From: Dipteronia dyeriana
Lineage: Eukaryota > Streptophyta > Magnoliopsida > Sapindales > Sapindaceae
Direction: 5' to 3'
DNA: 64,000 bases
Assembly: GCA_032871835.1 (NCBI GenBank)
Contig: CM065299.1
Coordinates: 47,876,706-47,940,705 of the forward strand
Shown here: positions 22,263 to 32,295 of the stretch, piece by piece
How the letters are laid out: each line of letters opens with the position of its first letter
Numbering within the stretch: the stretch's first letter is position 1
Program-made: the position numbers and the translations under genes
The notes under the pieces: model-generated
The model's input: only the letters and a program-made list of their open reading frames with translations
The model's database searches: none
What the model was told of the DNA's origin: nothing

Positions 22263-23699
22263 TGATCGAGCCATGATAACACTAGATTTCGAGTTCCCCT
22301 TCCTAAGCTTATTGCTCAATTCATAATTAAAATCAAGTATTTAATGGCTCGATTAAGTGTTTTTACAGAATTCAAGGATTGAGGGTATCAATTGGGTGAT
22401 TTAAGTGAAGTTGGGACTCAAGAGTGCTAGAAATAAGAAATCTTGGGCAAATAGGTGAGTTGTCGTGGTCGTGGAAGTTCCGTCATGGAAGACGTGACAT
22501 CACAAGCGACAACAATTTTTTTTCAGAAGTCACCTGAATTGTCGCTTGGAGATCGTACGCAATCTACCAAAGTAGCAACATGTCGCGGTCTAATTTTCGT
22601 CATGGAAGACCGCGACAATCCAGGCGACAAAGATCTTCCTTGGACATTGTCGCTCAAGGTGTCGCCTGAAGAGAAGACGCGGAACAAAGAAGTGAAATGT
22701 CACGGTTGGGTTTCCATCATGGACAACCGCGACATTCAACTGCGCGACAGTACGAGGCACGCATCCCTAGGTTGATTCTTGACCTATTTTTGGACCCATA
22801 TAAATACCCTCATGAGTTTTTAGGAAGGGATAAGCCACACAAACTCTTTGACTACTTCCACCCTTCCATCACCATCCTTAGACACTTGAATCCATCCATC
22901 CATCTTGGAACTTGGGAAGCAAGAAGAGGAAGCTTACAAGTCAAGGAACCTCAATGGCCAACTTTGGTTTCTCCTTTCACTCTTCTTTGTTTAATTTCCT
23001 TTCCTTGATGTGTAACTAATTTCTATGTTAGGGGATTAATGTAAACCTATTAAGCAACTCTTTGTAATCCTAGTATAATGGTTTTTTAATTAAATACTTC
23101 GGTAGTCTCTTTTATTGGAATATATGCTCTAATTCCTTCACTTCTATTCAAATGAGACCTCAATGAATATTTGTGTTATGATTAGTTTATCTATGATGTT
23201 AAGGATTAGATGTGGGTGACCATCCCATTTAGTCTTTTACTACAAGCTTAACAATTGAGAAAATTTCCATATGCATGACCATGCTATGTGTTATTTGGTT
23301 TAGAGTTTTTAATTAAAAACTAATTCTAACCATTGCTCATTACATGACCGTGTGTGAGTAATTGGGAAGATTAGGTGCTTCATGAAACAAACCCTATCAA
23401 TTGGATTTAAATGCTTAATTGAGACTTGTGGATTACATAGAGAAGTTTAATTAGGTGCATTCTTTCATATGCATGTTTTAGTCTGAGCTTTTGTGTTATT
23501 TAGTTTATTGCATTTTTACAAATTAGTGAATTAAAATACCAACTCAAGACAAGCATTATGCATTTAGTTTTCATGCACTTAGTTTTCATGCACTTAGATA
23601 AGGCTTTAATTAGACTACTTAGTGTTCGACTAGTAGAATCACCGATCCAAGTGAATGAACTTTTCTTTAAATTGATTAAGATCTAAAACACTGCAATCA
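22263..23699 (+). repeat. Element C 5' LTR
   Basis: Close copy of 28336-29770. Visible differences: a short deletion near 23460 (the 3' copy has TTGTATTGATTCCCTAG there), and a tandem duplication of TTTTCATGCACTTAG at about 23568-23597 that the 3' copy lacks. The block 22445-22760 is GC-richer, with three long hairpins built on TGTCGCGGTC/GACCGCGACA. Open frames across the block (22455-22775 and 22697-23008) reflect the repeats and are not convincing genes. Confidence 0.9.
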
Positions 23700-23703
23700 A
23701 TTT

Positions 23704-23721
23704 TGGTGCCGCTGCCGAGGA
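23704..23721 (+). other. Element C primer binding site, tRNA-Asp type
   Basis: TGGTGCCGCTGCCGAGGA, four bases after the LTR end, differs at only a few positions from TGGCGCCGTTGCCGGGGA, the complement of the plant tRNA-Asp 3' end used by Athila elements. Confidence 0.85.
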
Positions 23722-23770
23722 TCGGCTTATATTCATTAGTTGAGCCTAATTAGTTTCAGTTAGGTAGTGT

Positions 23771-24940
23771 GTGTCATTTTATTTTATTTTGTTAGTTAGT
23801 TTTATTTTCATTTTTTTTAGTATCTTTTTACTTCGTTGGTACTTTTGTTTTTGGTGTTTGAAGGCAAACGTGGTGTATGAAGCGGACCGTCAAGGTAGAG
23901 CGTTGGTATTTTATGAGACGGAAGATGTCCAAGCCATAATTTTTCAAAGAGGAAGAAATGTTCCGTATTCTAACTCTTACAATCCGGGGTGGTGCAACCA
24001 TCCCAACTTCTCATGGTCCGTCCCAGACAAGACTTATGGGCAGCAATGGAACAACTCGGGTAATAGAGATGTGACTTCATATCAGCCTAGGAAGAGTCTT
24101 TTGGAGGACATTGTGACTACCCTTGCTCAGAGTTCACAACAGACAGATCAGAACTTGAATATTTTCCTCCAAGCAACAGAGCAAAGGATCACCAACTTAG
24201 AGGCATCAGTGAAGAAGTTGGTGACACAATTAGGGAAGGTAGCTGACACAATTCGAAGGAATGAACAAGCTAAGGTAGTGATAGTTCTAAGAAATGACCA
24301 AGTGTTAGACACCGTAGATACAAGTGGAGAGCCTAAGGAGAAAAAGGCTAAAGAATCAGAAGAGGAAATTGAGGGTGAGACTTTGGTAGAAGAAGAGTAA
24401 GTAGTAGTGGAGAATGTGCCGGAGAAGACATCCCTACTACACAAGTCACCCGATCCCTACATCCCACCGATTCTATTTTCGAGAAGGTTGAAGAAAGTCA
24501 CTAGCTCAGTTGATTGCCTTGCTGTGGATACACTCCAGGTAGAAGACTATTCTAGGAATCCAATTGAGTATTTGGATGAAATCCTAGCACTTTTTGAGGA
24601 CAAAGGTGAAGAAGACAGTCATATCAAAGAAATTTGTAATGAAGATGCATCCTTAGAGACCAATGGGCTTAATAGTAAACATGGGTATTTAATGAAGGAA
24701 GTGGAAGCTCTTAGGAAAAAAAGGGATGAAGCAACCAAAAGGGCGGAAGACCTTGCTAGGCTAGTAGAAGAGCAAGAAGAAAACTTTACCCGAAACAGTC
24801 GAAAGATGCAATGGCAAATTGAACAAAAGGATAAGGAAATCAATGCCATCAAGGAGGAGTTGAGCGGAAAAGAATTTGCTTTAAAGGTAGCAAAGGTCAA
24901 GGAATATGACTGCTTAGTGGAGCTTGAAAGGGCAGAATGA
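23771..24940 (+). pseudogene. gag: Athila-like Gag C-terminal segment joined to a coiled-coil region (element C)
   Basis: One reading frame of 390 codons broken by an in-frame TAA at 24398-24400. The N-terminal ~35 residues are hydrophobic (translated from the TTTTATTT-rich leader) and probably not part of a real protein. Then come GRNVPYSNSYNPGWCNHPNFSW, typical of Athila gag after the capsid, and a helix-rich stretch with LQATEQRITNLEASVKKLVTQLG. After the stop, PYIPPILFSRRLKKV matches the gag-protease linker. Residues from ~90 codons after the stop form a charged coiled coil (EVEALRKKRDEATKRAEDL ... IEQKDKEINAIKEEL) to the TGA at 24938. Capsid core, zinc knuckle and protease are missing. 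The coiled coil is not part of usual Athila gag, so it may be a captured or rearranged segment. Whether any protein was made is unknown. Confidence 0.65.
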
Positions 24941-27900
24941 ACAATTGAAACCTTGACTAAGGACTAAAGTATAGATGAAGAAACTCCGTAACTCCACACC
25001 ATCGAGAGAGATGCAAATCATCCGAGAGCAAGAATTAAGAAGACCCAAGGTAGTTCGTCATATTTCCTTACAAATGTAATTTTTGCCACACTAGGGGTCA
25101 TAAAAAGGCCCAATGTATTGAATTTATGGAAGTGTGCAAAAAGAGACTGATATGCCTAAAGGAAGGCCAAGGAAGATTCGTCAAGTTTGTGTCCGAAAAG
25201 ATGAACTTCACAAAGCAAGAGACACTCTGATTGATGGAAAGATTACTTGGTTGGAAGTGATAGAGCTTCAGGAGCCGTGGTGCTCTTACCACGTCTTGCC
25301 TAGACATTAAATAGTGCACTTGGTGGGAAGCAACCCACCTAGGTATCTTTCTTTTTAGTAACTTTTAATTTTGCATAATAATTGTGAATGGTAGTGATTC
25401 TACTTCACTTCCAAGTCTAAGTTGATCCATACCTTAATTGATAGTGGAAGGTGTGGAAAAGCATAGGTTTGGTGGTGATTTTCATTTTCATTTTCTTTGC
25501 AATTCTAGTGATTACCAAATTCAATTTTTTCAAGCAATTGCCCTTGATATCTTTATTGTTTAGTATATGTACAGATTAGGTACTTTGGAACACTTAAATG
25601 CATTAAGGAGGAATTTTCCAGGTATGTTGCGGTCATGATGTCGTCATGGATGACCGCGACCTTTCCACGTGACAAAATCAAGGAGTTGTTGTCCCCTAAT
25701 GTGTCATTGATGGACATAAGCGGCAATGAAACGAGCAAGGAAGTGGAGTGTCGCGGTCTAAGTTTCCATAATGGAAGACCATGACACAGCCATGCGACAG
25801 ATTCTAGGGGTTGCTCACATGTCGCCCAACTGTCGCGTTGTTGCACAACCGCGACACCATAATTTTAAGACCAAAACGAAGAGGCGGTGTGTCGCGGTCA
25901 TGGGTTTTGTCATAGACTACAACGATAGTTTGACTGCGACAAACACCTGGTAAAAAACATCAGTTCATGGTAGGGCATCCACTCGCCAAAAATTCAAACC
26001 TCAATTTCTAAAATTCTCCCTCCACGTGACGTCGAAGACTTCCAACCCACAAAATCGGTAATTCCTTCTTCTGTTCACTTACTTTAGGCCCTGTTAGTCC
26101 CAAATCCTAGTTCTACTTACATTTACACATTCTAGGGTTCATTTGGGAAATTAGTGGAATCTTTGGGGTTGAAGCAAATTTGTGCATATCTGTGTGAATT
26201 GAAAGGTGGGTTTTTGTTGTGAAGTTATTGAAGCATTTTTGTAGTGATTCTGTGTTTTTGGAGGATTTGTGGGTGAGATTTACTGAAAATAATAAAATTG
26301 GGGCACATTTGGCCACCACCACCACCTCATTATTTTCTTTGAGTTGTTCTTATGTAGCTAGACTTGTTTGTTTTGCTTTAATTCCTGTTTCAGTTGCATT
26401 TCGTACTTGTTTTCATTACTCTTGTTCTTTGATTTTATCGTAATGGTTCTTTTGCATCTTTACTTTTGTCTTATTTATAATTACAATTAGAATAAAAGTG
26501 TGCACTGTATTGTGTTATGGTTGATGTTTAATTACCATTTTGAGCTTTCTATGCCATCTTGATCGAGCCTTTGTTTATTTTATTTTATTTTATCTTGTTG
26601 AATTATGTTGTTTTGCGGTATAAGCACCTTTTTGCTGGGCTCTCATTGTCAACATTGGGGACAATGTTGAGTTTAGGTTTGGGGGTGTCGATACCGGTTT
26701 CGGTCATTTTGGTTTTATTGAGTCCTAAATTTTATGTTTGAGTCAAATTTTTTATTTCATGTTGAGTCAAACTTTTCAAAAAACAGTCGCATGGCCAAAA
26801 TAAAAAAAGCTTCAAGTAGCTTGGGTGTGATGCTTTAAGTGGGTGTTTGTGTGAGAGTTTATTTATGCCTAATGTGCTCGATTGAGCATCTTGTTGTCAC
26901 TCTAGGGTCTTACTTGCACTTCATGGGCTTGTTCCATCCTTTTATGTTCAAGTTGAGGGGACTCGGTGCTCAAACACCTTGTTTTAATAGTGGAGACACC
27001 TAGTGAGATCACAAACACAAGCCTTAAAAAGTGCATTGAGTGTTATCATTGTTTCATCTTAAACACTTATCACGTCACGCACATTAATTGCCATAGGACA
27101 TCACATTGCATTATATTTGTGGATTGCTTGATGGATACTTACATTCCCTTGATAGATGAAATGGTGGAAATGATTTTAGGCAATGTGTGTGCTTAACTAC
27201 TCAAATTAACCTAAACACATTCCTTGTCCCTAATTGTGTGTGCTCCAGAGCCAAATTTGAGGCCAAACACTTACCCTTCTTTTGGAACCACATTACACCA
27301 TATAGCCTAGCATAAACCTAAAACACATACCTATCCTCGTTGTCAATCTTGTTAGGATGTGTTGCATTGTGGTGAAAGGTGGGAAAGCTCAAAATATGAA
27401 AAGTTAGCGTGTATTTAGGCTATATTTTAAAATGTGCAAGGTAAAAGGCTCAAAAAAATAAATGTAAAAGTGAGAAAATGTGCACTTATGAGCATAAATA
27501 AAAAATAAAAAATAAAAAAATAGAGAAAGAAAAGAAAAGAAAATACAAAGAAGAAAAAAGGGAATAAGAGTCTTGTATGTAATGGTAAAGTACTCACTAT
27601 TAGAGTACTCGTGTATATCACAAGTGTAATGGAAAGTCAAGCCTAATCACTAGTGCCATGAGTGATTTGAATAGAGCTTAAGTATTGGGTGTATGGTGTA
27701 GTGTCTTAGCAAGATTGGTGACTTTTGAATTCCATTTCCTATTCTTTGTTCACCATATTTCACCCAATGGCCATATTACAACCAAAGGGAAGACCTTAAT
27801 GATCTACTATGAAATCTAGATTGGGAATGTTTGTTAAAGCATGATCTTCCACATCCATGGTATTTGATTCATTTCATAGGCTAGTTCACCAAAATAATAA

Positions 27901-28319
27901 AGTTTCATTTCTTATTGTATGCAAGTATTTGATTCTCAAACATAACTCTATCCTTCATACTTAGCATGAGTGTGAACTTAGGACTCCAAGAGGAAAGAAA
28001 AGAGAATGTCCAAGTAAGGTTTAGAGTCGAAGCGAATTAAGCTCGAGCTGTGAGAGTGAGTAGTTCCCGACGTGAGAGCACTTTAGGTGTGGGATTCATG
28101 TTGTTCGAGTGTCCCGAGAGTGCCTTCGATTTGCTTGAGAATGTTTTGCATGTGTCTACTCTCCTTATCCACACCTCTTTGCATCTCATCATCAGTTGAA
28201 AATGCGGCTCTTAAGTTATTGTTGTGTTTATTTCTTTTGTTTTTATCGAGTCTTTATGTTGTTTGCTTGTTTGTTTTTGTTGGTTTTTTCTCTTGATTTT
28301 GCTCAAGGACGAACAAAAG
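24941..28319 (+). other. Element C internal non-coding region
   Basis: No pol domain in any frame. Segments worth noting: an Athila-like phrase at 25316-25342 (GCACTTGGTGGGAAGCAACCCACC); a GC-rich hairpin block at 25620-25945 matching the LTR hairpins; a secondary polypurine-like block at 26650-26690 (ATTGGGGACAATG ... GTTTGGGGGTGTCG); and an A-rich purine stretch at 27490-27550 (AAAAATAAAA, GAAAAGAAAA). The minus-strand frame at 27404-27640 is the reverse of that purine stretch, hence its Phe/Leu-rich translation. Confidence 0.6.
25620..25945. repeat. Hairpin block of element C, internal copy
   Basis: Three units: TTGCGGTCATGATGTCG...GATGACCGCGACC at 25626, TGTCGCGGTCTAAGTTTCC...GGAAGACCATGACA at 25749, and a decayed TGTCGCGGTCATGGG...GACTACAACGATAG at 25888. 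They have the same design as the three units in each LTR, with a two-level inverted repeat (outer TGTCGCGGTC, inner TTCC.TNATGGAA). Confidence 0.75.
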
Positions 28320-28335
28320 GCTAGGTTGGGGGTGT
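28320..28335 (+). other. Element C polypurine tract
   Basis: GCTAGGTTGGGGGTGT directly before TGATCGAGCC, the 3' LTR start; a G-rich tract in the position of the plus-strand primer. Confidence 0.75.
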
Positions 28336-29770
28336 TGATCGAGCCATGATAACACTAGATTTCGAGTTCCCCTTCCTATGCTTATTGCTCAATTATCGAG
28401 TAAAATCAAGTATTTAATGGCCCAATTAAGTGTTTTTACAGGATTCCATGATTGAGGGTATCAATTGGGTGATTTAAGTGAAGTTGAGACTCAAGAGTGC
28501 TGGAAATCAGAAAACTTGGGCAAATAGGTGAGCTGTCACGGTCGTGGAAGTTCCGTCATGGAAGACGCGACATCACGAACGATAGCAATTTGTTTTCATA
28601 AGTCACCTGAATTGTCGCTTGGAGATCGCGTGCAACCTACCAAAGTAGCGACATGTCGCGGTCTAAGTTCCGTCATGGAAGACCGTAACAATCCGGGCGA
28701 CAGAGATCTTTTTTGGACATTGTCGCTCGAGATGTCGCCTAAAGATAAGACGCGGAGCAAAGAAGCAAAATGTCACGGTTGGGTTTCCGTCACGGACAAC
28801 CGCGACATTCAACGGCGCGACATTACGAGGCATGCATCCCTAGGTTGATTCTTGACCTATTTTTGGACCCATATAAATACCCTCATGAATTTTTGGCAAG
28901 GGATGAGCCACACGAACTCTTTGACTACTTCCACCCTTCCATCACCATCCTTAGACACTTGAATCCATCCATCCATCTTGGAACTTGGGAAGCAAGAAGA
29001 GGAAGTTTACAAGTCAAGGAACCTCAATGGCCAACTTTGGTTTCTCCTTTCACTCTTCTTTGTTTAATTTCCTTTCCTTGATGTGTAACTCATTTCTATG
29101 TTAGGGGATTAATGTAAACCTATTGAGCAACTCTTTGTAATCCTAGTATAATGGTTTTTAATTAAATACTTTGGTAGTCTCTTTTATTAGAATATATGCT
29201 CTAATTCCTTCACTTCTATTCAAATGAGACCTCAATGAATGTTTGTGTTATGATTAGTTTATCTATGATGTTGAGGGTTAGATGTGTGTGACCATCCCTT
29301 TTAGTCTTTAACTACAAGCTTAATAATTTAGAAAATTTCCATATGCATGACCATGCTATGTGTTTTTTGGTTTAGAGTTTTTAATTAAAAACTAATTCTA
29401 ACCATTGCTCATTACATGACCGTGTGTGAGTAATTGGGAAGATTAGGTGCTTCATGAAACAAACCCTATCAATTGGATTTAAATGCTTAATTGACACCTG
29501 TGGATTACATAGAGGAGTTTAATTAGGTTGTATTGATTCCCTAGCATTCTTTCATATGCATATTTTTGTGTGAGCTTTTGTGTTATTTAGTTTATTGCAT
29601 TTTTACAAATTAGTGAACTAAAATACCAACTCAAGACAAGCATTATGCATTTAGTTTCATGCACTTAGACTAGGCTTTAATTAGACTACTTAGTGTTCGA
29701 CTAGTAGAATCACCGATCCCAGCGAACGAACTTTTCTTTAAATTGATTAAGATCTAAAATACTGCAATCA
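28336..29770 (+). repeat. Element C 3' LTR
   Basis: Partner of 22263-23699, ending CTGCAATCA before the CCGAC duplication. Hairpin units lie at about 28530, 28652 and 28770. Several CG-containing stem positions are better preserved here (for example GAAGACGCGACATC versus GAAGACGTGACATC in the 5' copy). Confidence 0.92.
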
Positions 29771-29775
29771 CCGAC

Positions 29776-29852
29776 CCGGCCACCACCTCCGTGGTAGTGG
29801 TCTCGAGGGTGTTAGTTGGAATTTCTCATCTTGAGCAAATTTCCCGTTAACA
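29776..29852 (+). repeat. Element A 5' LTR, second piece
   Basis: Continues the LTR after element C: CCGGCCACCACCTCCGTGG ... TTCCCGTTAACA. The same text, uninterrupted, is at 61356-61432 in the 3' LTR. Confidence 0.9.
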
Positions 29853-29857
29853 CTTTC

Positions 29858-29873
29858 TGGCGCAGTATGTGGG
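29858..29873 (+). other. Element A primer binding site
   Basis: TGGCGCAGTATGTGGG after the LTR end and a CTTTC spacer. Element B has TGGCGCCGTCTGTGGG at the same place. The first eight bases of the B form match the tRNA-Asp complement; the rest follows the form common in Tat elements. The A copy carries two C-to-A changes. Confidence 0.75.
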
Positions 29874-29927
29874 AAAATTCCCACACCACCATTTTTATAT
29901 TCACAAGTTTGTTGTTTTACAGGAGTC

Positions 29928-31255
29928 ATGAGGCTTTGCTCCTCCCAAGGACAACCATGCACATCGGGGCATCCTTTCTCTGCATCGGCACGAAAGGTCC
30001 CTAAGAAAGGAAGAAAATCCGGGCTCCATTGCCAGGTCCCAGACCGGCCAGCCACTGTACGGGCTTTGGATCCCCCTCGTGGAGAATGTCCGCCTTCGAC
30101 TGCTTACCGAGGGTATTACTATCCAGCGAGGAAACCTCTGTAATCGAGGGGAATCAAACAGGCCAGAGACTAGGCAGCCTGCCTTTGATCGCCTGGGTCC
30201 TACCCTACGGAGCCAGCTCGTAATAGAACAGGACTTCCACCTTCGATCCGGGATAGGTTAGGGCCCATGCCCCCCGTTCCCGAAGCATTGCCACATTACC
30301 AACCCAGGCAAGTCAAGTCCGCAGTGGACGTCCCTCCCCGAGAGCGACGAGAGCTTTTTCCCCCCAATGACTTCAAGGAGGGAAACCCAAGCTATGGAGG
30401 AAGAGAGTCAGCAAAGCCCCCAGTCAGACCCCCTTCGAAGAAGGAATCGGGTAGAGGTCGCCAACTCGTCAGTTTGACATTAAGAAGACTGAGATCAACT
30501 CAAGAAAACCCGAGAGCAAGTACCTGAGAGACCAGTTGGCAGTGCTTCGAAAAGAGGTCCAGCAGATGAAGAAGGGGAAGTGCAAGGAGGACAAGAAATA
30601 CCCTATAAGTGAAATGAATGCTCCATTCACCAGAAGGATCCAGGAAGTGGAGCTCTCGCCAAAGTTTAAAATGCCAACTGACAGGTTCTCCGGGATTGAG
30701 GATACCTTGAGCCACTTGGAGAGTTTCGTTCAACAGATGGAGGTCCACAACATGACAAGGGCTGCTATATGTCGAATGTTCCCAACTACGATGACATATT
30801 ACGCTAAGACCTTGTTTAAAAAGCTACCCGCTGGCAGTGTGGATTTCTTCACGAAGTTGTCAACAAATTTCTGCTTACAATTCCAGGGAGTTAAGCCCAG
30901 ATTGAAGGACCCAATCCATCTGCAGTACATTATCTAGGAGAGAGGGGAAACCCTCCAGGATTATGTTGAGCGTTTTCACAAGGAAGTCATCCAGATGGGG
31001 GTCTTCACCGAGAAATAAACCCTCTCCAACTTTAGAAAGAACTTGTGGGCAGGCAAGCTTTTCCGGTCTTTTACCAAGCGACCTCCAGAGACCTACCAAG
31101 AAGCCTATGATCGGGCTCTTGAGCAAATTGAAGTCGACGAACAACTCAAGGTCAAGATGGAACACGATGATATGAGAGCCATAAAGTGACAGAAGAAGGA
31201 ATCTCTCAAACCTGAGCAAGTTCAGAAAAGCCAGAACAAACCCCCCCAATAAGTC
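29928..31255 (+). pseudogene. gag: Element A Gag (capsid domain), broken
   Basis: The start ATG (MRLCSSQGQPCTSG) is at the same place as in B (41495). After frameshifts, the capsid (Retrotrans_gag) lies at 30640-31190: FKMPTDRFSGIEDTLSHLES, then AAICRMFPTTMTYYAKTLFKKLP, then KLSTNFCLQFQGVKPRLKDP. In-frame stops at 30935-30937, 31016-31018 and 31187-31189 break the C-terminal half (ERGETLQDYVERFHKEV, RALEQIEVDEQLKVKME). At the second stop, B has an intact Glu-Arg-Glu context (FTEREΤ region), and at the first B has Gln (YVIQERGE). The N-terminal ~200 codons are Pro/Arg/Glu-rich and of low complexity. Confidence 0.85.
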
Positions 31256-31439
31256 GACGTATCGTTTCCCCATTTCTCAACCCATATTGGAAAGATATCC
31301 AGTAAAACAAACTTCTTCGTAAACTTCACCTCCTTTTTAGACAGTGGCCCCAATGGCTCGAGATGAGAGAGGATATGATTGTTACACCCCCTTAAATGCA
31401 TCCCGTGAAACAATCTATCTCGCCATTCGGGACAAGGGA

Positions 31440-32295
31440 TTGCTACAGAAGCCTGCTCCATGAAACCCTCTGTCGACAAGAGGAATCGTTATAAGTATTG
31501 TGACTTTCACGAAGACGTGGGACACAACACTTCAGAGTGCTATAACCTGCGATATCATATCGAGGCTTTGATAAGAGGAAGAAGTTTGGTAGAATTCTTA
31601 CAGCAAGTCAGGGATAACAATCAGACTGGACGGTAAGTACAAGCCGAGATCCGTGAGCACGCTGAGAAAAGAAAGGGGGAGCAGACGGATCTGATGTAAG
31701 AAATCTAGATAATACATACCTTCAGCGGAGGGTCTACTTTGGCCAAGACCTCCAACAATTCCAGGATAAATCACACAAGGAAAGTCCCTCGTATGGACAA
31801 AGGGCGGGGTATCTTCAAGGTCGATCAGAGCCCGACCAACCCCTCCCAGTTGTCACATATCATTTTCATCAAAGTGGATGTCTACAACACCGTGCAGCAT
31901 TATCATGATCCCATGGTGAACACAGTATAGATTGCCAAGTGTATGGTACACCATGTGCTCGTCGACACAGGCAACAGCGTCGACGTCCTATTTAAAGACA
32001 CCTTGGAAAAACTGGACTTGAAACAGTGGTGTTATAATAGTTGCACTACCCCACTGTATGGGTTCACTAGGGACTCAATCATACCCGTGGATCAAAAATC
32101 TTACCAGTGATCATTGGAGCCACACCTCTCCAGTAGAATATCATGACAAACTTCATTGTGGTGGATACCCTATCTGCCTACAATGCAATATTAGGAAGAC
32201 CATTTTTATCATCCTTGAAAGGGGTCCTATCCATTTACCACAACGTCCTGAAGTTCCTAGTAGAAAACAATGTGGGGGAAGTTCGGGGTGATCAG
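31440..32295 (+). pseudogene. pro: Element A Gag zinc knuckle and aspartic protease, broken
   Basis: At about 31483-31550 the reading KRNRYKYCDFHEDVGHNTSEC gives the Tat-type knuckle with spacing C-x2-H-x4-H-x4-C. The protease, which processes the polyprotein, starts at about 31935: VHHVLVDTGNSVDVLF contains the DTG active site. Then come CYNSCTTPLYGFTRDS and, after frame loss near 32100, an AYNAILGRPFLSSL-equivalent at about 32175-32225 in another frame. A TAG (31928-31930) lies at the gag-pro junction, where B also has a stop (43507-43509). Confidence 0.8.

Larger units (their letters stand above)
22263..29770 (+). mobile_element. Element C: non-autonomous Athila-like Ty3/gypsy retrotransposon
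   Basis: Spans TGATCGAGCC (22263) to CTGCAATCA (29770), flanked by CCGAC at 22258-22262 and 29771-29775. LTRs are 1437 and 1435 bases, and the internal region is 23700-28335. It has a tRNA-Asp-type primer site and a polypurine tract at 28320-28335. It encodes only a gag C-terminal segment joined to a coiled coil. There is no protease, RT or integrase in any frame, so it must have been moved by proteins supplied in trans. The insertion splits A's 5' LTR and is therefore younger than A. Confidence 0.9.

Noticed and set aside
22455..22775. 106-codon frames in both C LTRs (also 28528-28848), which looked like a conserved small protein
   Set aside because: They are paired LTR copies over the hairpin array. 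Repeated peptide pieces (SVMED, SLGDR) come from the repeated DNA motif.
27404..27640. Phe/Leu-rich minus-strand frame resembling a membrane protein
   Set aside because: It is the reverse of an A-rich purine tract (AAATAAAAAATAAAA, GAAAAGAAAA); low complexity, not a gene.
30267..30527. Possible separate Arg/Pro-rich protein gene
   Set aside because: It is the low-complexity N-terminal part of element A gag; B has the same text at 41800-42040.
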